Shown piece by piece: positions 22,421 through 33,575 of a stretch of 64,000 nt of DNA. A model generated the notes under the pieces. It ran no database searches. It saw nothing but the letters and a program-made list of their open reading frames with translations, and had not been told where the DNA came from. Source of the DNA: Eupeodes corollae (taxonomy: Eukaryota > Arthropoda > Insecta > Diptera > Syrphidae); the NCBI RefSeq assembly GCF_945859685.1, contig NC_079148.1, positions 48,123,946-48,187,945 on the forward strand, read 5' to 3'. The position numbers and the translations under genes were made by a program. The number at the start of each line of letters is the position of its first letter. Positions within the stretch are counted from its first letter, which is position 1.

Positions 22421-23937
22421 GTAAGCTAGTGTTACGTTAAATCATCTACTTTTTACTCACAAATTTTTTCATTAATACAAAATTTGACACCCGGTGCTAA
22501 AATCGGAGTGAACGATTTTCGGTTTTGGGTTTGGTGTGAAAAGGCTATTACACAAAAGTAATAGAAAATATTCTTAATGGTTTGACGCAACTTTGCACAA
22601 TGCTTTGACAATTTCACAAACAATAAACAAACATTGATTTTGTGTTGTAAAGAAAAACTTAGTGCTATTAAAATCACTTACATGTGTTTTTTTTACTCTT
22701 GAATGTTCAGAGCTTCTGTGTATTTTATTTTGTTCTGAACGTGTTCTGATCTTGTTCTGATCACGCTCTACGAGCTTAGAATAAAATAACTGAACGGAAC
22801 GAGTTGAGTGTTGAACTCAATCATCAGAATCCTAATCCTCAATTTCATCTTTAGAAAAAAAATCAAATGAATTGCTTGCTTTAATTAGTTTATAATTTAT
22901 AATTATTATTTTTCCATTTTAATTTAGATTTTATTTAAGTTTAAAGCATTATTTTTTTGTTTCTGTAGAAGAAAATTACAATCAAATTGACAAATGTCAA
23001 ATAGTGACAGGTAAGTGTTCAGTTGTGTTTAAAAAATAAATAGTAATTCTGAGCGCTCAGAACAGACTTTGCTTAGAGCATACCCGATATGCTTGGGCTT
23101 TGTTCAGAAATCTTTTGAGTTAAAATAGAAAAAAGTCTATTTCAGAAGTTATAATGGACGATTAAGATTTTTCAATAAATCCAATTAGATTTTTAGTCTC
23201 TTGCTCTTTATTTGAGAAATGCTCTCTTTGCTTGACAGGAAGAAAAATGGAATTTTAAATAATAATGTATTTGGTATTAGAACCTCAACTGGAGCTGTTA
23301 TGGAACCTGAACGTGAAGATTATACAACTACGAGTATATGACAAGTTGCCGATTGGATTTTTTTATTAAGACCTTGCTAAAGACTACATTATACCCAAAC
23401 TATGCATACAAGCTTACGATGCTTAGATAAATTAAAAATTTACTTCCCAAGATATAGCTAACATTTGTGTCGAAAATTATTTTTTTTGGGATTAAGTTCA
23501 TTAGTTTAAGAAAAAATACTTTGAACAAAGAAAAAAAAATGGGGGTTAAATATGTACAATCTTTTCTTCCTATAGTAGACGATTTTTCCAAAACGGTTTT
23601 GAAGTTCCAGTTTTAGAAAAAGATTCAACAAAAATATTTTATCATCTCTAACATGTTATTTTATTCAAATTAATAATACACGTTTCATTAAAAATCATAA
23701 CCAATAAAAATAATATTTCGCACTTGAACTTTGAAGTCTTATAATTTTGAAACATAATGTTTAAATCTCTAAAGCTAGGTAAGTATACTTTTCAATTCTT
23801 CATGTAGGATTTCACGTCAGTTAAAATTTAACAAAAGAAGTGTTCAATTGGTCAAATGTGCCCTAAACCTTAATGTTTAGAACTTTTTTAATGTTTGCTG
23901 CGCAGAAAAAAAAACGACTTAATTCACAAAAAAAAAA
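22421..23937. other. Noncoding AT-rich interval
   Basis: About 1.5 kb downstream of the HPF1 relic. I looked for the missing C-terminal HPF1 exon on the plus strand and did not recognise one. 22735-22830 is rich in GTTCTGA/TCAGAAC strings in both orientations. Confidence 0.4.
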
Positions 23938-25385
23938 AGGCAGGATGCGACCCACACTGATAACTTCCCATCCTGTCTGTCGCTTTGTCTTGCTTAAAAG
24001 TTTGTAGGTTTTCGTGTTAAAGAAATAGTTAAGTATGAAAGTCTAGTTTTAGTAAATAGATTTTTAGTCGAAAACAAATTAGATGAAGGAAATTAATTTG
24101 ACAGATATCAAGAACCGAATATCAATTTTTGCCAAATTTGCGTACTACTTTTTGTAGATTTTATTTTTTATTAAAACTACTGAATATTAAAAAAAAATAT
24201 TTTCTGTGGAAAAAAAGCTGAAAGACAATATTCTTTATTTTTGAAAAGCCATTCGAGTCGAAAGTAAATTTTTAAAAGCTTTACTACTGTTTTTTTTTTA
24301 GGTTTTTATTTTTTGAAAAAAAAAAACTCTCAATTAGAAATATATTTTTTAAAAGATAAAAGTAATTTAAAGCCAATATCTCAAAGTTTAAAAAAAATAT
24401 TTGAGTCGCAAAATCAATTTTTACCAACTTTTATAATTTTTTTTAGGTTTTAATTTTTTGTAAAAAAACTGTCAATTCGATTTTTCTCAAAATTTTACCG
24501 AATGTTGAAAGCAATATTTCTTATAAGATGAAATAAGTTTGAAGCCATAATCTCAAGTTTTTGAAAAGATATTTCAGCCAAAATTCAATTTCTATCAACT
24601 TGAGTAATGTTTTGTTTTTAGGTTTTTATTTTTTTTTAAACTGTCAATTAGATTTTTCTTAAAATTTTACCAGATGTTAAAAACGTTATTTTTCGTTGCA
24701 CAAAATTATTTTGGAGATGAAATCGTGTTATATTCGTAAAATTTTCGAAGCGATACATTTTTTTTTCTTTTTTTTGTATTAATAATATAATATAATTAAT
24801 GTGTATCACGTTACAAGATATTATAAACAATTTAATTTAAGTCTCTTGCGTTTTTGGTTCGTGAGATATTTAAGGTTAACCAAAATGTTCACCTTTTTTG
24901 AAATAAATAAATGAATTGGGTAGCGCAACAGTCCGTTGAGGACTAAGGCCTAGTGATTTACAACTCTCAAAAATTCTTGTGTGCGAGTAATTTTGTCAGG
25001 AATTGAGGGGACCTACAGTTTATATGCCAAATCCGAACGGCTAATTTGAGAAAGGACTTTTTTATGACAAGAGTTACTCTTGAAGAATTTGTCAATTCCT
25101 CACAAGAGGCAGTACCCGTGAAAAGACTTTAGATGGCATAGGCAGGGATCGACCCCAAGACCTCTGGCATGACAGTCCAACGCACTAGCCACCATGCCAC
25201 GGGTATTAATGTTCTGTTTTTTTTAAACTGTTATGGTAAAAAAACCACCACGCAATTTTCTTGAGAGCCCTTTCTGCATATTTCTGCCTTATTATCTGTA
25301 TAACAAGATTTATTTGAAATCGATATCTCTACTGGTTCTTGAGCGACGAAAAAAACGTCTTCACGAACGTACGGACCAACAAAAA
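23938..25385 (+). repeat. Repeat family X, copy X3, split by a SINE
   Basis: Starts with the conserved end GGATGCGACCCACACTGATA (23943). It continues with diverged tandem units (GATATTTGAGTCG-like anchors near 24405 and 24560) and the CACGTTACAAGATATT and TAAGGTTAACCAAAATGTTC blocks. It ends in the CTATGGTAAAA and ACGAACGTACGGAC blocks near 25385, short of the palindrome. The SINE at 24900-25207 interrupts it. Confidence 0.8.
24900..25207 (-). mobile_element. tRNA-derived SINE, copy S1 (full length)
   Basis: Minus strand. The head reads CCCGTGGCATGGTGGCTAGT..., with a box-B-like GGGTCGATCCC (complement of 25145-25155), so an internal RNA polymerase III promoter is likely. The ~200-bp body has a CTCTTGTCAT...GCCGTTCGGAT-type core, and the tail is made of ATTT units (complement of 24901-24916). 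Target duplication: AATGTTC followed by a T-rich run at 24884-24899 and, imperfectly, from 25208. No protein is encoded; it must borrow an endonuclease-RT. Confidence 0.9.
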
Positions 25386-25437
25386 AATAATGAAGTATGC
25401 AAAGTAAAAAATTAATTAATGTTTTCTAGATTTACTT
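25386..25437. other. Short AT-rich junction
   Basis: Joins the truncated X3 to the tandem array; it contains ATGAAGTA, which recurs just after the array at 26069, so the array may have arisen between two such sites. Confidence 0.3.
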
Positions 25438-26046
25438 GAACTAATTTAACTGCAATATTTTCGAGAGTCTAAATCAGATGATTCGGTTTTGGCGGCAACT
25501 TCCTAAACAGTTGAAACAATGAATTACAGATCCAAAGTGCATCACCCAAAAAGGATTGAAACAGAAGAATCATAGATTTAAAAACTGATTTCCGTGCTCT
25601 GCGACCTTGTATACCTTACCTCGTCTCGAGAGCAAAACAAGAACTAATTTAACTGCAATATTTTCGAGAGTCTAAATCAGATGATTCGGTTTTGGCGGCA
25701 ACTTCCTAAACAGTTGAAACAATGAATTACAGATCCAAAGTGCATCACCCAAAAAGGATTGAAACAGAAGAATCATAGATTTAAAAACTGATTTCCGTGC
25801 TCTGCGACCTTGTATACCTTACCTCGTCTCGAGAGCAAAACAAGAACTAATTTAACTGCAATATTTTCGAGAGTCTAAATCAGATGATTCGGTTTTGGCG
25901 GCAACTTCCTAAACAGTTGAAACAATGAATTACAGATCCAAAGTGCATCACCCAAAAAGGATTGAAACAGAAGAATCATAGATTTAAAAACTGATTTCCG
26001 TGCTCTGAGACCTTGTATACCTTACCTCGTCTCGAGAGCAAAACAA
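25438..26046 (+). repeat. Three tandem 203-bp units
   Basis: Units start at 25438, 25641 and 25844 and the array ends at 26046, giving exactly three 203-bp periods. The only difference I see is one base in the third unit (CTCTGAGACC instead of CTCTGCGACC near 26006). The unit has no long ORF. It ends against the truncated Jockey-A element. Near identity means very recent amplification, gene conversion or an assembly duplication. Confidence 0.97.
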
Positions 26047-26073
26047 GACGTAAAATTTTATAAAAATATCATG

Positions 26074-28462
26074 AAGTAAAGAATGTCAACCATCATTTCC
26101 TGGTTATGACCTGTCATCAGATCATACACCAGTCATTCTATCACTAAGTGAATCGGAATTATTAGAAAAAAGTAATCCAAAGCTTGTAAATAAGAAAACA
26201 AACTGGAATGATTTTAGAGAAAGGCTTTTAAGTTTTATAAATTTAAGATCTCCCATGGATACAATCGAGCAAATTGACAATAAAGTGGAACAATTTATTC
26301 CTGATGTGCAACAGGCCTCTGAAGAAAGTACTCCAACATTTTCTAATAGAAGACAAAATGAAATAAAATATCCTCTAGAGATAAGAGAGTTGATAATAGA
26401 GAAAAGAAGAGCTCGAAGAAAATGGCAAAATAGTAGATTTCCAGATGATAAAACAACGTTTAACCGTATAAGCAACAATCTTAAAAAACAAATTTACAAA
26501 TTCAAAAATGATTCACTCAGTACATTCCTAAGGAATTTAACGACTGAGTTTTCAACCGATTTTTCGCTATGGAGAGCAGCCAAGCGACTGAAAAGACCGC
26601 AGTTACAAAACTCGCCCTTGAAATCTCAAGATGGGAAATGGATCGGTAACCCGAAAGAAAAAGCTAACCTTTTCGCTGAACATCTTGCGAATATTTTTAA
26701 GCCATACTCATCAAACGCGGCTGAAAATAACTTACAGTTTGTTGATAAGATAGATGAAAGTGAAATACCAATTAAAAGACTTAAAGAAATAATAAGGATG
26801 TGTTTACATCAACTGCCAAATAAAAAATCACCAGGTTACGATCTAATTACTGCTCAGGTTATGAAAGAAATGCCATTGAAAGCCTTCATAAAACTCCAAT
26901 ATATAATAAATGCATGGCTTAAGCAACGGTATGTCCCGCACCATTGGAAAATTGCTGAAGTAATTGTCATACCAAAGCAAGGTAAACCACCTACAGAAGT
27001 CACGGCTTACAGACCAGTATCGCTTATACCAATTATGACAAACGTTTTTGAAAAACTGCTTCTGAAGAGACTTAGCAAAATCATAGAAGAAAAAAGGTTA
27101 ATCTCAAACCATCAGTTTGGCTTTAGAAATAAACATTCCACGATAGACCAAGTTCATAGAATATCGGATGTAATAGAAAAGCATCAAGTAGCAAGGGGTC
27201 TTGGGTTCAATCAATGCCTGTGCCACCTTAATTTAAAAAAAAAAAAATTCGCGGTTACTGCCTCTTGCGAGGAATTGACAAATCCTTCAAGAGTAATTCT
27301 TGTCATGCAAAAGTGCTTTCTCAAACTAGCCGTTCGGATTCGGCCTAAAATTGTAGGTCCCTTCCATTCCTGACAACAGTACTCGCACACAGAAATGGTT
27401 GAGAGTTGTAAGTCACTAGGCCCTGGTTCACAACGGACTGTTGCGCCCCCCCATTTGATTTGATTTGAGAAAAAGCATTAGAAGAAAAACAAGTATGTTC
27501 AGCTATTTTCTTAGATGTTGCTCAAGCTTTTGACAAGGTTTGGCATGAGGGACTTGAGTACAAACTGCAAAGGGATCTTCCCAGGCAGTACTTTGAAATA
27601 TTAAAATCGTACATCTAAGTCCGATTGTTAAGAGTAAGGTACGATCAAGAATACTCGGAATTGAAGAAAATAGAAGCCGGTGTACCACAAGGAAGTGTCC
27701 TAGGTCCTACACTGTATTTACTATACACACTGTATTTACTACCACACCATAATGGCTACTTTTGATACCGCAATTTTGGTACCCGACAAATGTGTCTCTA
27801 AGGCAGCAGCAAAACTAAAAAATGCCGTCGACACAGTGAGAGCTTGGACCGAAAAATGGCGTATCAAACTCAATGAAACAAAATCTTCACATATAAACTT
27901 TACAGATAAAAAGATAAACAATATTCCAATAATCATTAATAATCAAGCTGTACCTTACGCCAATACGGCCAAATACCTTGGAATGACTTTGGATGCAAAG
28001 CTTAAGAGGAAAGAGCACATCAAAAAGAAAAGAGAAGATCTAAACTTGAAATATAGAAAAATGTACTGGTTACTTGGTAACAACTCTGATTTATCAATCT
28101 AAAACAAAATAATGCTATATAATCAAGTACTAAAGCCTGTTTGGACCTATGGAATCCAATTATGGGGCTGTACAAAGAAAGCAAATACCGAAATCATCCA
28201 AATATTTCAAAACAAAGTCCTTCGTGGAATAGTTAATGCACCTTGGTACATAAGAAGTACCGATCTACTTCGTGACTTACAAATAGAAATGCTTACAGAA
28301 GTTGTTAAAAAATACGCTGTATCGCACAACCAGAGACTGCAAAGTCATACTAATTCTGAAATGGAGTCCGTCTTGAATATAAGAAACCATGTTCGGAGGT
28401 TAAGAAGAACCAAGCCTCTTAGCGTATGGTCTAAAAAACATGGGAAAGTTTTAAAAGTTTAA
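26074..28462 (+). pseudogene. RT pseudogene of Jockey-A
   Basis: Endonuclease end and linker to 26800; RT N-terminus with KKSPGYDLITAQVMKEMP, HHWKIAEVIVIPKQGK, YRPVSLIPIMTNVFEKLL and HQFGFRNKHSTIDQVH. The SINE then interrupts, and the frame resumes at 27468 with EKALEEKQVCSAIFLDVAQAFDKVWH, a TAA near 27617, GVPQGSVLGPTLYLLYT, a short local duplication (27708-27745), and TFDTAILVPD near 27758. Here the FADD motif has lost two codons. Thumb and C-terminal domain follow (KYLGMTLDAKL; PVWTYGIQLWGC), with a stop near 28100. The copy is inactive. Confidence 0.9.
27185..27467 (+). mobile_element. tRNA-derived SINE, copy S2, 5' truncated
   Basis: Plus-strand SINE of the same family as S1 and S4. It begins inside the tRNA-like head (GGTCTTGGGTTCAATCA), continues with the shared body (AAGAGTAATTCTTGTCATGC; AGCCGTTCGGATTCGGC) and ends with TTGATTTGATTTGA. 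Target duplication AGAAAAGCAT (27175-27184) versus AGAAAAAGCAT (27468-27478). It splits the Jockey-A RT between motifs 2 and A. Confidence 0.9.
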
Positions 28463-28570
28463 ACTTCCCCCAAAGTGATTGTACAAAATTAAGAAAGAAA
28501 AATCGGAAGTCGATCCTTCAAGATTGGCCCTGATGAAGAGGTGGTTAAAAGTCCTGGTCTGGTTTTTGAT

Positions 28571-28736
28571 GTAGGATGACACAAACATTTTAAAACCCAA
28601 TATTTAAATAGTTTTTGGTAAGACAGACCTTGGAAAATTTAGTGGTCGGGAAGCAAAAAGTGTCAAAATTAATTCTTTTCCTATTTTCATTTGATAGTTA
28701 TGTAACAAATGTTCAAATGGTAGAAATGTGCATTCA
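28571..28736. other. Short spacer between Jockey-A and RTE-D
   Basis: No feature recognised; contains CATTCA at 28731-28736, which also occurs at 31972-31977 just beyond RTE-D and is the only candidate target duplication seen. Confidence 0.35.
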
Positions 28737-29133
28737 AGAGGACACAAGCGTCCACAGGTTTTTCTCAAAACCCACCTCTGTCTATCAACTCCTACTCTCA
28801 CCTCCCCGCGGTGAACATCGGGTGCCTAGTACCTCAACTGGAGATTGGGTTCCAACCCAATTGGAAAGTTGTTGGGGGCAGCAAACGAGAGAGGGGGGAA
28901 AGGTGTTTCCACTAAGGCACCTCTCCTTATCCAGGCGGCAGCGGACGAATTCTCGAGATAGAATCAACGGTGGCGTCTACAGTTCCAGTAAGGTCGAACT
29001 ACTTAGTGAACACCTTATAGGGCTTCTTCGACATATTCGGAGCCCAGGCCTATAAGGAGCGGTTCATCCGGCTCCCCTTCCTTGGAGTTATACTAAGGAT
29101 CTGGCCCTACAGGTTGGGGGTTGTGCCGTCGGG

Positions 29134-30381
29134 GTGACTTCCTGGCCACGTAAAAACATCATAGTTTCGAAGCAACAACAAGCCTCGGATACGGACGGAT
29201 TCACTGTTGACAACCCACGCAAACGAAATAAGGACAACGAACTTCGGATATGTACGTGGAATGTTAGGTCCCTTAACAGACCACGTGCAGCCGAACAATT
29301 AGCGGAAGCCCTAAACTGCTGCAAGGCAGATATTACCGCCATTCAAGAAGTGCGATGGGATGGACCGGGTTAACGCAAACTAAAAGACTGCGATATATAC
29401 TACGGCGACTGCTACCGTCTATTTGGGTGTGGATTTGTTGTTGGAACTAGGCTCAGGCAAAAAGTCTTGAGTTTCAACAGTGTGAGCGAGCGCATCACGA
29501 CAATCCGCATCAAGGCTAAATTCGCCAACATAAGCCTAATATGCGCGCATGCCCCAACAGAGGAGAAAGATGAAGACACCAAAGATATGTTCTTCGAGCT
29601 CTTGGACAAGACATATGAGCAGTGCCCTGGCTATGACATTAAAATTGTCTTAGGAGATTTTAATGCCAAGCTAGGAAGAGAAGACATCTTTGGTGGCATA
29701 ATCGGGAGATACAGCCTGCACGACACTACCTCCGACAACGGATTCGGGCTGGTCGATTTCGCTGCGGGGCGAGACGTTCTGGTAGCTAGTACGCAGTTCA
29801 CGCATCTTAATATCCACAAGGGGACATGGAAATCTCCTGATCAATCAACCGTCAACCAGATTGACCACATTGCGATCGACGCACGACACTTCTCCAGTAT
29901 CCAGGATATCCGAACATTCCGAGAGGCCAACATTGACTCGGACCACTACCTCGTTGTAGCCAAAGTACGGCTACGGATATCCCGATCCAAGCCAAAACAA
30001 GGAAGTACTGTGAGAAGATTTGACGTTAGACGGCTACAATCTCAAGAGACTGCCATGTCCTTTTCCGATCGAGTCTCTAATAACCTCCTAAGGAGTCCTA
30101 TGCTTCCTGCATTAAGCGTTGAAAACCAGTGGCAACATTGCCTTGCAGCCATCAGAGATGCCGCCTCTGAAGTGCTAGGTTTCACACGGCCACCACAGCG
30201 AAACCCCTGGTTTGACGACGAATGCCGGCAAGCTCACGCAGCGAAACAAGAGGCATACAAAACGGCGCTGCACAAAAGGACTAGAGCTGCTCGCGAGCTC
30301 TACGAGCAGAAGAGGAGAAGGAACACCGGCTTCTTATACGGAAAAAAAGAGAGCATGAGAAGCGCGCGATCGAGGAGATAG
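29134..30381 (+). pseudogene. Endonuclease domain of RTE-D (one stop, one frameshift)
   Basis: The frame reads ELRICTWNVRSLNRPRAAEQ (motif I asparagine), ADITAIQEVRWDG (catalytic glutamate), then TAA at 29371-29373. It resumes in the same frame with FGCGFVVGTRL, LICAHAPTEEK, VLGDFNAKLGRED, NQIDHIAIDARH and DSDHYLVVAKV, so all endonuclease motifs are encoded. The TAA fits a single C-to-T change of CAA. A one-base deletion near 30318, compared with RTE-C, ends the frame at 30381. No ATG is clear upstream; 29134 is a GTG in an open frame that extends further upstream, so the true start is unknown. Confidence 0.88.
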
Positions 30382-31940
30382 AGGGATGTCACAACAGGAA
30401 TGAGGTGCGAACCGAAGCCTGTAAAGACGATCAGGGGAACATCGTAGTAGAACCGCAGTCGATGCTGAGAATATGGAAAGATCACTTCTCCAAATTATAT
30501 AACGGCGATGACGAACCGAATTCCGCTGTAAGGGAGATATAACCACTCAACCTCGGCGACGCGGATCAACAATTCCGCCTACCCGACCTTAAAGAAGTGA
30601 AGATAGCTATATCTAAACTTAAGTCAAACAAAGCTGCGGGAGCTGACGGCATCGCTGCCGAATTATTCGAAGCAGCAGGCGATGACTTGGTACGGAGCAT
30701 GCACCAACTCATCTGGAAAATATGGTCGGATTGGAATCTCAGCATAGAGTGTCCGATACATAAGAAAGGAGACCCTCTAAACTGCACCAACTACAGAGGC
30801 ATCAGTCTCCTTAACATTGCGTATAAGATCCTCTCTGCCATATTATGTGAACGTCTGAAGCCATTCGTCAACAACCTGATTGGTCCTTATCAGTGTGGCT
30901 TCAGACCAGGAAATTCCACTATCGACCAAATATTCACACTACGGCAGATCTTGGAGAATGCACACTGCTCTATCAAGGTCGGAAAAGATCGTACCGATGC
31001 ATTTGATGTCAAAAAAGGTTTTAGACAAGGCGATGCACTGTCATGCGACTTCTTCAACATCGTTCTGGAAAGAATTGTGCAAAACTCAACCGTCAACACT
31101 AAAGGCACAATCTTTCAAAGGTCCATCCAATTACTCGGATATGCAGATGATATTGACATAATTGGAAGATCAAAGCGTGATGTCAGTGGATCGTTTTTGA
31201 GTATTGCGACGGAAGCGAAGAAGATGGGTTTAGTGGTCAATGAGCGCAAGACCAAGTATATACTGTCATCAAAAAAGGACACTGAACGACGACGTCTTGG
31301 ACAAAACGTCACCATGGACAGCTATAACTTTGAGGTAGTTAAGGACTTTGTCTACCTAGGCACCGCTATTAATGCAGACAACGACACCAGCGCTGAAATC
31401 AAACGAAGAATAACTCTTGCAAATCGCTGCTTCTTTGGACTTAGAAGGCAATTGAGAAGTAAAGTCATCTCTCGAGCATGTAAAATCACCATTTATAAGA
31501 CACTCATCATCCCGGTTCTCATTTATGGCGCTGAGGCCTGGACCCCGCCAAAGAAAGATGAGAGCGTCTTAGGATGCTTCTAGAGAAAAATTTTTCGGGT
31601 GATTTTTGGTCCCATACGCATAGATGGAGAATGGAGGAGAAGATATACCGACAAACTGTACGGGCTGTACAGCGACACCGACCTAGTTAGCAGAATTAAA
31701 GTCCAACGGCTTAGATGGCTAGGTCATGTAGATCGGATGGACATCAACGCTCCAGCCCGGAAGGTCTTCGAATCCAATCCCGAGGGACGGCGCAGTAGAG
31801 GAAGACCGCGACTCAGGTGGCGCACCCAGGTGGGAGAGGACCTCAACCAAATTGGCGTGCGAAACTGGAGACAGCTAGCTAGGGACCGAGCTGGCTGGAG
31901 ACGCTTGATGGTTGAGGCACAGGTACGCCCCGGACTGTAG
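30382..31940 (+). pseudogene. RT and C-terminal domain of RTE-D, motif A deleted
   Basis: A 328-codon open frame (30597-31583) includes NKAAGADGIAAELFE, NYRGISLLNIAYKILS, YQCGFRPGNSTIDQIF, KKGFRQGDALSCDFFN and YADD at 31140-31151. Compared with RTE-C it lacks exactly 50 codons after RQILE, a 150-base in-frame deletion that removes motif A (FIDFKAAYDS) and its catalytic aspartate. A smaller in-frame deletion lies near 30729. TAG at 31581-31583 separates the last block (31599-31940: RLRWLGHVDRM, GRPRLRWRTQ). A stop near 30540 breaks the link to the endonuclease. The long ORF is therefore not a working enzyme. Confidence 0.9.
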
Positions 31941-31960
31941 CGCCACCTTAAAAAAGTAAG

Positions 31961-33359
31961 TTACGTAACTACATTCATTTGACTTCAAAATTATAACAGT
32001 ATTTTATTTCCAAGTGGCTGAAAACTAAACTTTTCAATGAAGAGTTCCAATGATAGCTATAACTGGTTCCTATTGCAAAGCACGGTTATTGTATCTGATA
32101 AGTGGTATGGTTAGTATGAATAAGTTTAATATTATTTCATTTTTCCCAAAACTGTCCACGTAGAAATGTGAGGAGATCGACCCTACCCCAACAATAATTA
32201 TTATTGAATTTATGTCTGTCTAGTCTATGCTACATCCGCAGTAGATTATAAACACCTAGATTATCGTTCGTAGTCTTGTCAAAAAGTTTTAAATTCCAAT
32301 TAATAATAATAATAATTGTATTTGTATGTCTTTATCACATCAATATCACAGATATTCGATAACAAATAATTGTGTAAAGTACAAAAAAAAACAAGAGTGA
32401 TTTACCGCTTAAATTATAATGTGAGCAATTATTTCTGTTGATACTAAATTTATTGATTAACTAACAATTAAAAATAAAACATTTCTTTGGAAATATGAAT
32501 GTTAGTTTGTTTTTGTAACAAAACAAACCCAAGAAAATAAACAATCATTTAAAAAAATGGAAAAATATCCTACACCATATTTTACTAGCACCAAAAAGGG
32601 CGCATCCATTTTAACAATTCAAAGTAGACATTACAATACGCTCCCTTTGTAATGCATATTATCACGAGGTAAATAAGACAAAAAGAGGATTTCCTTTCAG
32701 ATGTACTTGCTCCATAATAAAAATTAAGAATCTACCATCATGTTCTTGTTCTCAATGTCGAAATAATTTTAATTGTCCAAAAATATTTCCAAATGAAATG
32801 AAACAAAGATATTTTTGGCGCATACGTATTTGGGAATATCCCAACATAAATTTAGTTTCAGAAAAAGGATCACCACGACCGCTTCTTGTAGCAGGTTCAT
32901 AAAAGTGAATGTGCCCTTTTTACATAATAAAAATAGAACGAATTCCCATATATATAGTTACCATACCGTTTACCGTAGAGTATAGTTTTAATTGGTTAGT
33001 TTATCTACCTGTCAACTGGTAAATATTATGGATTAGCCTTAGCCTGCGTACCGTATGTACCTTCGCTGAAATTACCCTAATATCAGGTGAATTTATGGCA
33101 AACACGGAAATTCCTGAGGATAATTTGGGGAAAACCAAAAAATACACAACATATGGATGTAATAACTCCTCCTCTTTAAAGAAATTGGTTTGGCATGTTC
33201 AGTTCAAATATATTATTTCAACTTCATATGAAAATGAATTCTGTTGAAAATTCAAAACAAAGGGACATTGATTGCCGATTTTTTAAAGTTATATTTTAAA
33301 TGTTTTTTTTTTTCTAAAATTAATGGCTTCAAATTGCTGGGCATCTGAAAAAAAAAATC
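31961..33359. other. Noncoding AT-rich interval
   Basis: About 1.4 kb without recognisable gene, RNA or repeat family. Confidence 0.45.
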
Positions 33360-33575
33360 GTTTTCAAAAACGTCAAATCAATGTCAATTTGCTTTTTTTG
33401 ACACTACTTTCCTTCTTTCAAAATCATATCAAACATTACGTCCATCTATCATAACTTAAAATTTCAAACAGTTGACTTTTTGAGTTTGTGTTTAAAAATA
33501 ATGCGTCATAAGTTTCAAAAACGTCAAATTAACGTCAACTTGTCATTTATGACATTACTTTCTATCTTTTAACCT
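33360..33575 (+). repeat. Direct repeat pair with ~151-bp spacing
   Basis: 33361-33420 and 33512-33572 share the string TTTCAAAAACGTCAAAT followed by matching AACGTCAA and ACTTTC blocks, about 80 percent alike by eye. This looks like an old tandem duplication. Confidence 0.65.

Larger units (their letters stand above)
26050..28570 (+). mobile_element. Jockey-like non-LTR retrotransposon Jockey-A, 5' truncated
   Basis: Begins with the last part of the endonuclease (LSSDHTPVILSL at about 26112-26147), then linker, RT and C-terminal domain, ending near 28463 with about 100 bases of 3' sequence. A SINE (27185-27467) is inserted in the RT. The motifs FLDVAQAFDKVWHEGL and GVPQGSVLGPTLYLLYT are those of Jockey-clade elements. 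It is distinct in sequence from Jockey-B at 49.9 kb. Confidence 0.88.
28737..31960 (+). mobile_element. RTE-clade retrotransposon copy RTE-D, longest copy
   Basis: GC-richer 5' region from about 28737 (CCTCCCCGCGGTGAACATCG near 28801), endonuclease from about 29134, RT, RTE C-terminal domain and the shared 3' end CGCCACCTTAA then a degenerate AAGTAAG at 31939-31960. At about 3.2 kb it has the normal length for the clade. It is the only copy here that holds the endonuclease start. It lies outside repeat X. Target duplication uncertain (CATTCA, 6 bp). Confidence 0.88.

Noticed and set aside
25145..25207. Possible tRNA gene
   Set aside because: It is the head of SINE S1: it lacks proper stem pairing, continues into the SINE body, and recurs in S3 and S4.
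28735..31977. CATTCA as the target duplication of RTE-D
   Set aside because: Six bases is shorter than the 9-14 bp duplications of the other RTE copies and could occur by chance; kept only as a weak candidate.
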